Assembly (NCBI GenBank): GCA_938074205.1
Contig: CALJES010000011.1
Coordinates: 62,001 to 126,000, forward strand
DNA length: 64,000 bases
From: an uncultured bacterium
GTDB lineage: Bacteria; Armatimonadota; UBA5829
Reading direction: 5' to 3'
Shown one piece after another: positions 1 through 10,300 of the stretch (positions within the stretch are counted from its first letter, which is position 1; every line of letters begins with the position of its first letter). The notes under the pieces are model-generated. The model ran no database searches, had not been told where the DNA came from, and worked only from the letters and a program-made list of their open reading frames with translations. A program made the position numbers and the translations under genes.

Positions 1-222
1 TGATTTGAACAGCACGCTCGTCGGGTCGATTTTGGCTGCGACGTCTTCAAGTTCGCACGAAAAGATGCCCTTCGTGAACTTGATGGCTCGAACGTCCTTC
101 ACCAGAGCAAAGTTTCGGTTGTAAACGGTAAGCTGCACGGACTTACGCGCTGTGTCGGCCTGTACCCCCCACAAAGCACAGGACAAAAGAACCGCTGAGA
201 CTGCAATCCAATAATCGTTCAT
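1..222 (-). CDS. DUF4139-like secreted protein, N-terminal fragment
   Basis: Only the first 74 codons are present; the gene runs off the left edge. ATG at 222 follows a strong GGAGGG site. The protein opens with a hydrophobic signal-peptide-like stretch (residues 4-20, ending near VQAD). A segment with VYNRNFALVKDVR and then DVAAKIDPTSVLF follows. That pattern is what I know from the N-terminal part of DUF4139-type proteins, in which a short beta-rich region precedes the DUF4139 domain. The function of that family is not established to my knowledge. It lies 81 bases downstream of the GH36-like gene on the same strand and may be co-transcribed with it. The family call rests on a short segment, so the missing C-terminus could change it. 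Confidence 0.65.
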   Translation of the reverse strand, partial: MNDYWIAVSAVLLSCALWGVQADTARKSVQLTVYNRNFALVKDVRAIKFTKGIFSCELEDVAAKIDPTSVLFKS

Positions 223-303
223 TTTCGTTCGCCCTCCATTTTTATTGCTAGACCGGCCCGGCACCCTATGGCTTCGAATAAATTCCATAGGACCCGCTTA
301 ATT

Positions 304-2373
304 CTACTCTATATTTACGCCTATGTACTTCACCTCCAATGGACCAAGCTCCACCTCCGGCGGGAGGTCGATATCATAGGAACCCATTGGGATGCCCTGC
401 TCGAGGTTGGACCAGTCAGTCAGTTCATGCTTTCTGGTTCCATCCAGTTCCAGCTCCGGCTCGGCAAGCGGGACGCGTACGCTTTGAATCTGGCGCGTAG
501 GGTTCACGAGAACTATGAAACCGGCGCCGTCAATGATGTGTCCCTCTCCGTCGATGCTCTTGCCGTCCGGGAAATTGAGGACGTGCTGGTAGACGTCGAA
601 GTATCTGGCAAATCTTTTGCGGAAGGCGAATAGTTTTTTCAGAAAATCGATGAACTCAGGCGGAGCGTGCTTTAGGTCGAAGCCGCCGCCTGCTTGTGCA
701 ATCCCGTTGCCGATCATGCTCATTTCGGCGTGGATCAGCTCTTCCATCGGGCGTTTGTATAGGTCGCTGTCGCCGGCGTCGTGCCAGTTGATCCCGTACC
801 AGCTTCCCCAGATAGCCTTGTAAGGATGTTCAAATGTCATTTGATAAAGCTGCTGGCGCTGTAGAAGCTCAGACTGCACCGTCGGATAGGAATACGTATC
901 GGAAATTTGTTCCTGATCCAGCCAATGAAGCCTGTGATTGTCTAACGGTAGACTGAAGCATACGAAGAGCAGATCCGGCCTCGCCTCGTGAGCAGCATCG
1001 CACAGCTCCGCCAGCCTCTTCCAGGCTTTCACTTCGAGCTCTTCTTGATCCTTATGGTAGTGGTTCGTGGCCTTGCATTCGGGTATGTTCCAGTCGTTGC
1101 CGTCCCAGTAGATGACACGGGCGTTCATCTCGGTTGCAAGTGCGACAAACCTCTTTTTGACGTAGTCGTAGTAGTCGCTTAGAATACAAAACGCTGTTGC
1201 TCCTGAGCGGCGCGATACGCGTCCCGGAACCAGCCATTCCGGATGTTCATCCTCAAACTTGGACTTCCAGTAGCTTGAGCTAAACGGGTTTACCCAGTAG
1301 GTCATATCCAAGCCAGCCTCTTTGGCGCGCCGAACTATCTCGCTGATGCCATTTGGAAACTTTGCAGTGTCGACCTTCAGCGGATAATCGGCCTCCCAGC
1401 CCAGGTCCAAGTGAAGAATATCGAAAAAGCCCGCTTGACGAATGTATTCGATGTATTCGAGGAGGAATTCCCGATCGTAGTTAGCAAGCAGCGGCTTATT
1501 GTCTGGAAGCGTGACAAGCCAGGTGCTCCAGGAAACGGGCAGCTCCTTATCTGCAACTGCGCACCAGTTGCGAATCAGATACTCGTTGTATCGCTTGAAT
1601 CCTATCTCCGGCGGTCCGGCGTAGGCACCTATCACAGCCGGCCCGGTCGTGACACCCTCAGTAAGTGGCGCATATTCGCGCTCGCGCATTAGCAAACCAG
1701 TCGGGCGATGGTAAGCTTCCTTTCCCAAAAGCGACTGCATAAAGAAAAACAACCCTTCTCCATCACCCCAGAATGTCACTACCGCGCGGGCGAAGTCCCC
1801 GAAAGCAAACCGTTTTTCGGGCTCGGAGGTGTCGCATTTGTCTGGTTCAGAATGGACGTTGTCCTCCATGTTATCGTACTGCCTGGGATAACGGCTGCGA
1901 GGTACCACACCCTCCACCATTTCCCGAAGTTTCATATCCTCAACCATTATCCAACGGATAACCCAGTCCGGCAAATCACACGGATGCACCTGCACCCACT
2001 TCTTGATGAAATTGTCGCCTGCTCGAGCTTCGTAGAAGACGCTGACCCGCAGCGGCTCACCCTCGAAAATCGTTTCCAGCTCGGCCTCGATAGTTCGGCA
2101 AGAGTCGTCCCAAGTGTGAGTTCGATAGCCTTTGCATTCGAAGTCCTTCGACTCAAGCTGGACGCGCCTACCGCCGCCCGTCATCTCGATTTCGAACTCT
2201 GAGTTGGTTTCCTGGAGGTATTCTTCGCAATGAAGGTTATTGAGGAGATTGGTGGTGGCAAGACGGCCTGAGGTCGAATAGACTCGCCGAGTCAGCCAAC
2301 CGTTACCGATCTCAAATACGAATCCTCCTGGAATGTCCTGAACAAACCCTGTTGCAACTTCGTTGTCTTTCAC
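304..2373 (-). CDS. GH36-like alpha-galactosidase (clan GH-D glycosidase)
   Basis: Predicted 689-aa glycosidase, probably cleaving terminal alpha-galactosides. There is an N-terminal beta-sandwich region (about residues 1-260), then a TIM barrel that begins near residue 310 with HLDLGWEADYP. It continues with KFPNGISEIVRRAKEAGL, the arrangement typical of GH27/GH36 melibiases. The likely nucleophile is the Asp in VIYWDGNDW near residue 420. A C-terminal beta domain follows. No signal peptide is seen, so it is probably cytoplasmic. GTG at 2373 is preferred because GAGAGG lies five bases upstream; the GTG at 2379 directly abuts that site. Exact substrate cannot be told from sequence; other clan GH-D activities are possible. 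Confidence 0.8.
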   Translation of the reverse strand: MKDNEVATGFVQDIPGGFVFEIGNGWLTRRVYSTSGRLATTNLLNNLHCEEYLQETNSEFEIEMTGGGRRVQLESKDFECKGYRTHTWDDSCRTIEAELETIFEGEPLRVSVFYEARAGDNFIKKWVQVHPCDLPDWVIRWIMVEDMKLREMVEGVVPRSRYPRQYDNMEDNVHSEPDKCDTSEPEKRFAFGDFARAVVTFWGDGEGLFFFMQSLLGKEAYHRPTGLLMREREYAPLTEGVTTGPAVIGAYAGPPEIGFKRYNEYLIRNWCAVADKELPVSWSTWLVTLPDNKPLLANYDREFLLEYIEYIRQAGFFDILHLDLGWEADYPLKVDTAKFPNGISEIVRRAKEAGLDMTYWVNPFSSSYWKSKFEDEHPEWLVPGRVSRRSGATAFCILSDYYDYVKKRFVALATEMNARVIYWDGNDWNIPECKATNHYHKDQEELEVKAWKRLAELCDAAHEARPDLLFVCFSLPLDNHRLHWLDQEQISDTYSYPTVQSELLQRQQLYQMTFEHPYKAIWGSWYGINWHDAGDSDLYKRPMEELIHAEMSMIGNGIAQAGGGFDLKHAPPEFIDFLKKLFAFRKRFARYFDVYQHVLNFPDGKSIDGEGHIIDGAGFIVLVNPTRQIQSVRVPLAEPELELDGTRKHELTDWSNLEQGIPMGSYDIDLPPEVELGPLEVKYIGVNIE

Positions 2374-2686
2374 TTTCACCTCTCAGATAACGTGCTTCTG
2401 CCATATTTATAGTTCGAGCTTGTAAAGAAGAATAGTTTTGAGTAAGAACAGCCCATCTAAAGCGTGCTGCCACGCGTTGCACCGCCTATGATTGTTGACA
2501 TGATACCAGATTTGAACACCCAATGGCTTGCAAATCGTTTTGCCAGAGCACCCGAACAAATACGGCTTTGGCTACGAGAAACATAATCCTCTTACTTCGC
2601 TCAAGTCTAAATGAAAACGAACTCTCTTGGCAATGTGTTCTATTGCCAAGTGATTGCTGACGTGCTATACTGTCCATGTTCGAAAA
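2374..2686. other. Intergenic region with tRNA promoter and an inverted repeat
   Basis: About 310 bases without a convincing gene. The right end holds the tRNA promoter (2643-2671). A perfect 9-bp inverted repeat with a 7-base loop (arms 2626-2634 and 2642-2650) overlaps the -35 box of that promoter. The left end must contain the promoter of the GH36-like gene, but I see no clear -35/-10 pair there. Confidence 0.6.
2643..2671 (+). promoter_or_regulatory. Sigma-70 promoter of tRNA-Met
   Basis: TTGCCA (2643-2648), a 17-base spacer and TATACT (2666-2671), with a TG one base before the -10 (extended -10). The tRNA begins 15 bases downstream, as expected for a processed tRNA transcript. Confidence 0.75.
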
Positions 2687-2761
2687 GGGCCCGTAGCTCA
2701 ATGGCAGAGCGGCCGGCTCATAACCGGTTGGTTCTTGGTTCGAATCCGAGCGGGCCCACCA
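2687..2761 (+). tRNA. tRNA-Met (anticodon CAT), elongator type or tRNA-Ile2
   Basis: A complete 75-nt tRNA with encoded CCA. The acceptor stem GGGCCCG pairs with CGGGCCC, the D-arm is GCTC/GAGC, the anticodon loop is CTCATAA (anticodon CAT), and the T-arm carries TTCGAAT. The first pair of the acceptor stem is G-C, which argues against initiator tRNA-fMet (normally a C-A mismatch). A CAT anticodon can also be read as AUA after lysidine modification by TilS, so tRNA-Ile2 cannot be excluded by eye. Confidence 0.95.
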
Positions 2762-2770
2762 AGCGAAAGC

Positions 2771-2806
2771 ACAGCCCGCACCCCATTATCCGTGCGGGCT
2801 GTTTGA
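2771..2806 (+). terminator. Rho-independent terminator of the tRNA
   Basis: A perfect 11-bp stem (2771-2781 with 2792-2802) rich in GC is followed by TTGAGTTT. It lies ten bases after the tRNA CCA end. The stem could also act on transcripts arriving from the minus strand, although the T-run is poorer in that direction. Confidence 0.8.
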
Positions 2807-2849
2807 GTTTGCTGCCAAGCCGGTTTCGGCTTTTCAAACCGCTCCTGAG

Positions 2850-5800
2850 TTACCTCGCGGTGCTGAAAACAAGGTTCACGAATAGCTTCCGGCCTAGATC
2901 AGTCATATACTGCGGCGGTCTGTAAAACCCCCATTGATAGAACCTAGATGCTTCCTTGCAGAGGAAGAAGTAACTGGTGTTGGTCCTGTGTCGCAGCATC
3001 CTTGTGGTCAAGCCGTTGGGATCATAAAGTGCCACAATACTAGTAGCACTATTGAACAGTTGGACCACTTCTCCGGGCCTAACCTCCAGTTCATAAGGAT
3101 AATGGTAGATGTCGCCACCAAATACTGCAGCATGAGTATCGCTTCCCACAGCGCTGTTTCCCCAGCCGATATACAGATCAGGCAGAGGCACCTTGTCCAT
3201 GAAAACTGCGCCTCCTTGGCCGATCCCTATGATCGGTTTGGAAGCTGAAACAACCGCATTTACCTGGTTGTGATCCGACCAGTTGCCGGTATCGCTGCCG
3301 ATTAGAATAACGTGGTATTGGCTAAAGTCGGTAAAGGTAACCTTGCTGCGCGGTATCAACGCTGTTGGAACGGAGTTCGCATCCAAGAGATTCTTGAACG
3401 ATTCAGCGTCATTCAGATTGGTGTCGTAGATATAGGCGGCTCTCAATTGGTGTATCACGACATCAGCCTCTGATCTCGGCCGTAGAATCCTCATAGGAAC
3501 GCCGCCGAGTGTCGATGCTCCGCTGATACCAGTTACGCTGACATAAGAGCCCATCGGCGGCACATACCCGGAGGGTACACTATCGACAAGCACCGATGGA
3601 ACCCCGCTTGTGTTGTCGACTACCTTCCCGCCATCGCTTAAGAAGAACCTGGTGCCTGCGCTGCCAACGACTCTACCCGTAGTTCGCACCAGCAGACCCA
3701 CGTTATAGATACCTGTGGCTCCAGCCGGAACAGCAGGGGTATTCGCATCAGGAGATCCGCCGCCGAGCCAGTCGTTTCGGATTTCCAGCGGATTCAGATT
3801 AAATCCTTGGCCCGTCACCAATTCGTAGTACGGTGTTATCTGCCGCTCGGCATAGCTTGTGGAAAGCGGGCCAGCAACGGTGAGCTTGTACCCTGGATTA
3901 TAACCGGCAGTAGTGTTTACACGAATGCCGCCGGTTCGCGTCGGCTCCTCGATGTAGTAGTAGTTGGCGAATTTGGCGGTAGAGATCTTATCCGCTAAAG
4001 ATACCCACTTGCCGTCAGGCAATGTCCTTGCTTGGCTTATATGTGAGTACGGCGTAGCAACGACTATGCGGAATGTTCTCTCAGCCCATAATCCACCGAC
4101 ATCGGTTGCTCGAATTGTCACGTCGCTGTAGCCGGTCCAGTCGGCTGAAGGGTATATGTCGACGAAGTCGTTTGCGTCGATCGATACTCCGCAGTTCGGA
4201 TTCGTATTACCGGTTATTGTGTACACCAGATCGTTGTCGGGCGTCTCTACGTCGTATGCATAGACCCATAGGTCAATGGCATTGTTGCGACCTGTGTTTG
4301 TAGCGACAAGCTGATCTGGAATCTGATAGAGCACAGGCGGGTCATTTACGGAGTATACAGTCACGCGGAAGGTGTCCTCGCTCCACAATCCGCCTGGATC
4401 TGTTGCACGGATTGTCACATCGCTTGTGCCGTACCAGTTTGTCGCCGGGTTGATGTTGATGTAGCGATTGAATCCGATCGACACCCCGCAGCTTGGATTT
4501 GTGTTGGCTGTGATGGTGAAGGTAAGCTCGGAGTCCGAATTGTCCACGTCGGTTGTATATGCCCACAGGTCTGTCGCATTGTTGTATGGCGTATCTTCAT
4601 TCGTTTGCCGGTCAGGCAGATTGCTTATCACCGGAGCGTCGTTGACAGGATTCACTGTTATTCTGAATGTATCTTGAGACCACGCTCCCTGCGGATCCGT
4701 AGCGCGAATTGTTACGTCGCTGTAGCCATACCAATTTGCAACTGGATTAATGTCTACATAATCCGAAGCGTCGATGGAAACACCGCAGTTGGGGTTGGTG
4801 TTGCCCACGATGGTGTAAGTCAAGCCGCTGGGCCCGGACTCAGGATCAGAGGCGTATGCCCACAGGTCTATCGCGTTGTTCCACGAAGTGTCCTCGTTTA
4901 GCGTTCTGTCTGGCAGGCCTGTGATCACCGGTGGATCGTTGACAGCCGTCACCGTTACGACAAACGAGTCGCTTACCGTTCGTATGCCATCGGAACAGCT
5001 AATAGTGACAGTGCTCGAGCCATACCAGTTCAGTGCGGGGTTGACATCGACATAGTCACCGGAGTCTATAGTTACCCCACAGTTGGGATTCGTATTGCCT
5101 ATTATCTTATATTCCAACTCGCTGTCATAGCTCTCTGGGTCATAAGCATATGCCCAAAGGTCGATGGCATTGTTGATGGGTGTATCCTCTGCCGTGGTGA
5201 TGTTCGGCAAACCTGAAAACGTAGGGTACGTGTTATAGTCAATGGTATTCTGATATAGAGCCTTTGTTGGGTGGTGCTTTGGATTTCCTCTATTCTTCCA
5301 CCTGGTCCAGAACTCAGCAAATGTGTTGTCGCGATTAGCGGCTCCATACCACGTATCCCAGATGTATTCCCAGCTCAGGTTGCAGGTGTCGTAGCCGTCC
5401 GCGTTGGAGTCTCCGAAGTCCCACATTGCGCCTGCCGTGCGGCCTTCGACTAAGTCACCCGTATCCCAATAGTTGCCCCAGGTCGAGTTCTCGCAGTCGA
5501 GAGATCCCCCGCCTGCCCAATGGTACACCGGATCATTAGAAACGGCGAACTTGAACCAGTTTGCGAAACCCTCGTACCACGCGCAGTGCGGTCCGCTCTC
5601 CCGCTCAAAGTAATGCGGCGAAGGGCAATCGCTTGACGGCAGCCACTGACCATATCCGTCCCATTGAACCTCGTGGCCGTACTCGTGGAGCACAACGTCA
5701 CAAACGTTCGGCGATGCTGCCTTGAGGTGAATGTTACCGCCGTCGTCAGTGCGGTGATTGTGATCACCGTGAGTGCTAGTGGAGGACCACTCCACCGTGA

Positions 5801-6872
5801 CGCCGCCGTTCATTGTTGTGTGGTCGTTCCACCAATAGGGCCACCAAAATCCCTTGTTCAGGTCCATCATTATCCACCAGGCAGGTTCATTGGTGTCGCC
5901 ATTCACGACGTGCCAGGTGCCCATGTCATACGTTCCATCGCCGCTTGTGCGAATGCCTGTTTGAACAGAGTAGCAGATATTATACACGTTGCCGCCATCG
6001 TCGCGGCCTGCACCCACATTTACAACACGAAGAGCCTTGCCGTCACAGGAATGCGTGTTGTTGTGGTAACACCATGCACGTACGCGGAAACCCGCAGCGC
6101 CGGGGTTAGTTATCGCAGGGAATGTATAGCGGCCGTCATTGTCCGTTACCCAAGTACTTGTCAGCACGGCATCGTCGCTGCCGCGGCGGAGTTCAACGTA
6201 TACCCACTCCATCGGCCGATATGTGTCATCTCGGTCAAAGTAGCACCACCTGCCGGTCACAACCAGTGTTCCTTCGGGTGTGGGTCCCGCCTCCTCCACC
6301 TTTATCTCACCGGGTCCGACGTTGCAGGGTACTGGTTCTATCGTGGCTTGAAGGGGCAGCTTCATATAATCTGCGAGCTTCATGGGCTCCGACTTCTCAC
6401 CAGTCTGCAGGCACTCGGCCGCCGATTGAGTCGGCACAACGTCTGTTATGTGCCCCACCGCCGCAAAACCCGGCTGCGAATTGAAAAACACCTGCCCGAC
6501 GTCACTGAAGGCTGTCCTTTCGTCAACTCGGCAGAAAACGGTTGCAGTGATGGTCTTGTTCCCAGGCGAGATCACTTTTATCGCCATGGGAAGAGTCAAA
6601 GTTTGCTCGGCAGCCAAATCTCCCTGCCAGGTCTTGCTTCCCTTAACTAGCTCAACCCCAGGCGAAAGCTCGAGCGTGAGAGAAACGCCTTTCATTGAGT
6701 AGTGCGCATAGATCTCGCAGTCAAGGGTTGCCTGCTGGCCAAGCTCAGGAATGTTCGCAAGATTGAGTTGGACTTGCAGGGGGCTCGGCATGTCGGCGGC
6801 CGCGCTGCCCGCGAGGCAAAAGGCGAGCAGGGCTGAGCTGAAGACAAGAAACAATGTACGTGCGATACGCAT
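2850..6872 (-). CDS. Secreted HExxH metalloprotease with tandem cadherin-like repeats
   Basis: A 1340-aa exported protein. ATG at 6872 is chosen because AAAGGAGG lies just upstream and a clean signal peptide follows (about residues 1-26, ending SAAADM). In order: an Ig-like N-terminal region; a region resembling carboxypeptidase-regulatory/SdrD B-type sandwiches near residues 205-290; a zinc-protease core with LHEYGHEVQ near residue 394; and WYEGFANWF near residue 432, whose Glu fits a gluzincin third ligand. Four repeats of roughly 98 residues follow (about 553-945), ending in VNDPPV-type linkers as in tandem-95/cadherin-like domains. An OB-fold-like stretch and a novel C-terminal region complete it. 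No LPXTG or PEP-CTERM anchor is seen. Substrate unknown. A strong minus-strand promoter lies at 6966-6994. Confidence 0.75.
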   Translation of the reverse strand: MRIARTLFLVFSSALLAFCLAGSAAADMPSPLQVQLNLANIPELGQQATLDCEIYAHYSMKGVSLTLELSPGVELVKGSKTWQGDLAAEQTLTLPMAIKVISPGNKTITATVFCRVDERTAFSDVGQVFFNSQPGFAAVGHITDVVPTQSAAECLQTGEKSEPMKLADYMKLPLQATIEPVPCNVGPGEIKVEEAGPTPEGTLVVTGRWCYFDRDDTYRPMEWVYVELRRGSDDAVLTSTWVTDNDGRYTFPAITNPGAAGFRVRAWCYHNNTHSCDGKALRVVNVGAGRDDGGNVYNICYSVQTGIRTSGDGTYDMGTWHVVNGDTNEPAWWIMMDLNKGFWWPYWWNDHTTMNGGVTVEWSSTSTHGDHNHRTDDGGNIHLKAASPNVCDVVLHEYGHEVQWDGYGQWLPSSDCPSPHYFERESGPHCAWYEGFANWFKFAVSNDPVYHWAGGGSLDCENSTWGNYWDTGDLVEGRTAGAMWDFGDSNADGYDTCNLSWEYIWDTWYGAANRDNTFAEFWTRWKNRGNPKHHPTKALYQNTIDYNTYPTFSGLPNITTAEDTPINNAIDLWAYAYDPESYDSELEYKIIGNTNPNCGVTIDSGDYVDVNPALNWYGSSTVTISCSDGIRTVSDSFVVTVTAVNDPPVITGLPDRTLNEDTSWNNAIDLWAYASDPESGPSGLTYTIVGNTNPNCGVSIDASDYVDINPVANWYGYSDVTIRATDPQGAWSQDTFRITVNPVNDAPVISNLPDRQTNEDTPYNNATDLWAYTTDVDNSDSELTFTITANTNPSCGVSIGFNRYININPATNWYGTSDVTIRATDPGGLWSEDTFRVTVYSVNDPPVLYQIPDQLVATNTGRNNAIDLWVYAYDVETPDNDLVYTITGNTNPNCGVSIDANDFVDIYPSADWTGYSDVTIRATDVGGLWAERTFRIVVATPYSHISQARTLPDGKWVSLADKISTAKFANYYYIEEPTRTGGIRVNTTAGYNPGYKLTVAGPLSTSYAERQITPYYELVTGQGFNLNPLEIRNDWLGGGSPDANTPAVPAGATGIYNVGLLVRTTGRVVGSAGTRFFLSDGGKVVDNTSGVPSVLVDSVPSGYVPPMGSYVSVTGISGASTLGGVPMRILRPRSEADVVIHQLRAAYIYDTNLNDAESFKNLLDANSVPTALIPRSKVTFTDFSQYHVILIGSDTGNWSDHNQVNAVVSASKPIIGIGQGGAVFMDKVPLPDLYIGWGNSAVGSDTHAAVFGGDIYHYPYELEVRPGEVVQLFNSATSIVALYDPNGLTTRMLRHRTNTSYFFLCKEASRFYQWGFYRPPQYMTDLGRKLFVNLVFSTAR
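4035..5215 (-). repeat. Four tandem cadherin-like (tandem-95) repeats within the metalloprotease gene
   Basis: Four consecutive copies with a period of about 295 bases encode modules that each contain NN-A-DLW-Y, then NTNPNCGV, a YVDINP-like block, WYG, and DVTIRATD. Copies 2 and 3 are the most alike and copy 4 is the most diverged at its start, where the NEDT motif is lost. The repeats are in-frame coding sequence, not a mobile repeat. Confidence 0.85.
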
Positions 6873-7339
6873 ATGCGTACCCTCCTTTCTTTCCGGCCGA
6901 AATCCAGCTTGCTGGCCAGCCCTGCCCATCAGGCACAGTGCGCTGCTTGATTCCGGCACGGACGCATTATGCATCCACTTTTGAATTTTGTCAACCTCGA
7001 AACGAGAGTTAATTAATCGGTAACGGATGTGCGCAAATCTAAATCATCCATGACAACTGCTTTGAGAAAACGTCGGTGCATTCTAAGGAACTTGTGCTAT
7101 TCTGAACAACTGTCCAATGCTGAGTGCATGCGCACGCGTTTTATCAACTCGTCCTGCTTGGATCGCTTGTCGCACGTACCAATTACGACAGGTTTGATGA
7201 GACGCTTTCGGATGAAGTTGCAGGAACGTGGCTTCCGGTTCGCTAAACTATTTCTGAACTACCGCTAATTGTAATGTCGCGCCAGCCTATTCGCTGACAG
7301 CTGGCTTTGTTGTCGTACTATTCAGATCAGGAGTTTGCC
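6873..7339. other. Divergent intergenic region between metalloprotease and alpha-mannosidase
   Basis: 467 bases without a convincing gene. It holds the minus-strand promoter at 6966-6994. On the plus strand a TGCTATTCT (extended -10-like, 7095-7103) lacks a recognisable -35, so the promoter of the alpha-mannosidase operon is uncertain. A 79-codon ORF at 7029-7268 has no ribosome site and a Cys/Arg-rich random-looking composition. Confidence 0.6.
6966..6994 (-). promoter_or_regulatory. Sigma-70 promoter of the metalloprotease gene
   Basis: Read on the minus strand: TTGACA (6994-6989), a 17-base spacer, then CATAAT (6971-6966). The predicted transcript would have a leader of roughly 85 bases before ATG 6872. 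Confidence 0.8.
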
Positions 7340-10300
7340 ATGTCTTTCCAGCAAACAAAGGAACAAATATTCCTGCGCAAAATATGGCGTCGCAAAGAGG
7401 AGATCAAGAACTACCTGTTTACGGATCACGTGCCGGTTCGCGATATCCTAGTCAGAGAAACGCCGCTATTTGAGAGCTATGAACAGGCCGCCAGTGCTTC
7501 GGGTTATCGACCAATCAGAATTGGGGAACAATGGGGTGGCGGGACCAATGCCTGGTTCAAGATATCGTTTTCGATTCCTGAGGAGTTTCGCGGACAGGAG
7601 GTTTTTCTGCTGATAGACATCGACGGCGAGGGCTGCGTTTTCCTAGACGGCAAGCCCTACCAAGGCATCGACCTGAACCACCGCGAGGTTCTGCTTACTC
7701 AGAGTGCTTCCGGTGGCGAGAAATTTGAGCTAGTTATCGATGCTATCTCGAAGCACTGGATGGACTTTCGTGATCAATCACCAAAGACGCTAAGACAAGC
7801 AGCACTCGCCGTGCGCAATGCGGCAGTGTGGGACTACTGGTTCAATCTGGACTTTCTGCATCAACTCGCTGAAGCACTGCCAGAGGACAGCCCGCGGCGT
7901 GCAAAGATAATATACACACTCAATAAGAGCGTGGACGCGTTCGATTACACGCATACGGATACCAACTCACTCAAGCAATCGGCTCTTCGGGCTAATGAAA
8001 TCCTGCGGCCATTGCTTGCGTGCAAATCTTCCGCAAGCGCCACAAATGTAGCCGTCCACGGCCATTCGCACATTGACGTAGCCTGGCTGTGGCCCTACGC
8101 CGAAACTCGCCGCAAGTGCGCTCGTACCTTTTCTACCGTCATGCGGTTAATGGAGCGTTATCCAGATTACATTTTCTCACAAAGCCAGGCACAACTCTAT
8201 CAGTTCGCAAAAGAAAACTACCCCACGCTTTATGCAGAAATAAAGCAGAAGGCAAAAGAAGGCAGATGGGATGTTACCGGCAGCATGTGGGTTGAGGCAG
8301 ACTGCAATCTCTGTTCGGGGGAATCCCTAGTGCGCCAAATCCTTTTGGGAAAGAACTTTTTCAAGGATGAGTTCGGAATAGAAACGGATGTACTCTGGCT
8401 TCCGGACGTGTTCGGTTACTCGGCCGCACTGCCTCAGATATTGAAAAAGGCTGGTATAAACTACTTTTCGACAATCAAGATAAACTGGAGCCAGTTAAAC
8501 CGCTTTCCTTATACCACCTTCTATTGGCGCGGCATAGATGGCACGCGAGTTCTGGCGCATTTTCCACCAACTACGGACTACAACGCCCTGCCTACTCCGC
8601 AGAAACTTCTTGAGCAGGTGAAGTACTTTGTCGAGAAAGACCGATGTGACTGGTCGCTTCTGAGCTACGGATGGGGCGACGGTGGCGGTGGGCCAGATCC
8701 TCGGCACCTTGAGTATTTGCAGCGTGCCCAAGACCTGGAAGGATTGCCCAGATGCCGCCAGATGAAGATCTCGGAGTTCTTTCACACCATTGATGGCACG
8801 CCTGACCTGCCTGAGTGGGTTGGCGAGCTCTATTTGGAACTTCACAGAGGAACCTACACAACGCAGGCGAGGAATAAGCGATTCAACCGGAAGGCGGAGC
8901 TTGTTTACCGCGATGCAGAGATTCTTAGTTCGGTTGCCGAGGGATTTGGTCTTGCATATCCTTACGACAGACTGCATCGAGAGTGGCAGCGCATACTGTG
9001 CAATCAATTTCACGACGTTCTCCCAGGCAGCTCAGTTAGAGCAGTTTATGAGGATACGGACAAAATGTATCCTGAGATACTTGGAGTCGGAGAGGATGTT
9101 GCAGCCTCGGCCATCGGTCGAATTTGCGAGCATATCGACACGTCCGGTCCAGGCGAGACGGTTGTGGTTGTAAATACTTTGCCATGGGACCGCCGAGATG
9201 TGGCATGTGTCGAATTGCCCGTCCCCGGGAATAGTTACGCCGTTTTCGATTGGGAGGGCAGGGAGATCCCCACACAAACGGACGGCTCCAAGATTTGGTT
9301 TCTCGCGAAGGTGCCCAGCGTAGGATACGCCGTTTATAGGCTGGTGGAGTCGACACCGACTGCCGGAGGGAGTGAAATGCGGGTCTCTAAGGATGAGCTC
9401 GAGAACCAATTTTTCCGGATAACTCTGGATTCAAATGGGCTGATCAGCTCTATCACCGAGAAGTCAACTGGGCGAGAGGTGGTCCCTTCCGGTCAGCGCG
9501 CTAATCTGCTCCAGCTTTTCGAGGACAAGCCCAATGACTTCGACGCCTGGGATATCGACCTCTATTACGACGACAAGTGGGAAGACATCACAAACTTGGC
9601 AGGGCTGGACGTTGTGGAAAACGGCCCCGTATCCGGCGCGATAAGGCTCGAGCGCAGGTTTGGGAAGTCGCGTCTTAGGCAGACGATTCGCATCTACGCC
9701 GACATCCCGCGTATCGATTTCCAAACATGGGTCGACTGGCACGAGGGTCATAAGTGTTTGAAAGCTGCGTTTCCGGTGGACGTCAATGCCTCAAAGGCAC
9801 GTTATGAGATTCAGTTCGGCAGTGTGGAACGACCCACGCACACGAATACCAGTTGGGATCTTGCGCGATTCGAGGTGTGCGCGCACAAGTGGGCTGACAT
9901 TTCAGAAGAAGGCTTTGGCGTGAGTCTCATGAACGACTGCAAGTACGGGCATCATACCAAGCATAACGTCATGCGCCTGACACTGCTGCGGTCACCGAAG
10001 GACCCTGACGAAATGGCAGATATGGGCGAACACGAATTCACTTACGCTTTGATGCCCCACAGGGGCAGCTTTGCAGAGGCACAGACTGTTCGACGGGCAT
10101 ATGAGCTCAACGTTCCGCTCAGGACGTGTTTGTGCAAATCGTCTGCTGGTGAGTTGCCCAAGGTCTATTCCTTCATCTCGGTTGATGCAGAAAATGTCAT
10201 CCTGGAAACAGTCAAGCGAGCCGAAAAGGAAAATGCCACAATACTGCGCTTCTACGAGTGCCACAACCAGCGGGCACGTGTGAATGTCAGTCTGCGGATG

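Noticed and set aside
265-291. 7-bp inverted repeat after the GH36-like gene as terminator
   Set aside because: No T-run follows on the minus strand; GC-rich sequence comes after the stem instead.
5664-6650. 328-codon plus-strand ORF inside the metalloprotease gene
   Set aside because: It is the antisense shadow of a clearly coding region with HExxH and repeats; its own sequence shows no domain and has a Cys/His/Arg-rich random look.
7029-7268. 79-codon ORF before the alpha-mannosidase
   Set aside because: No ribosome site; the translation looks random and it covers the likely promoter region.
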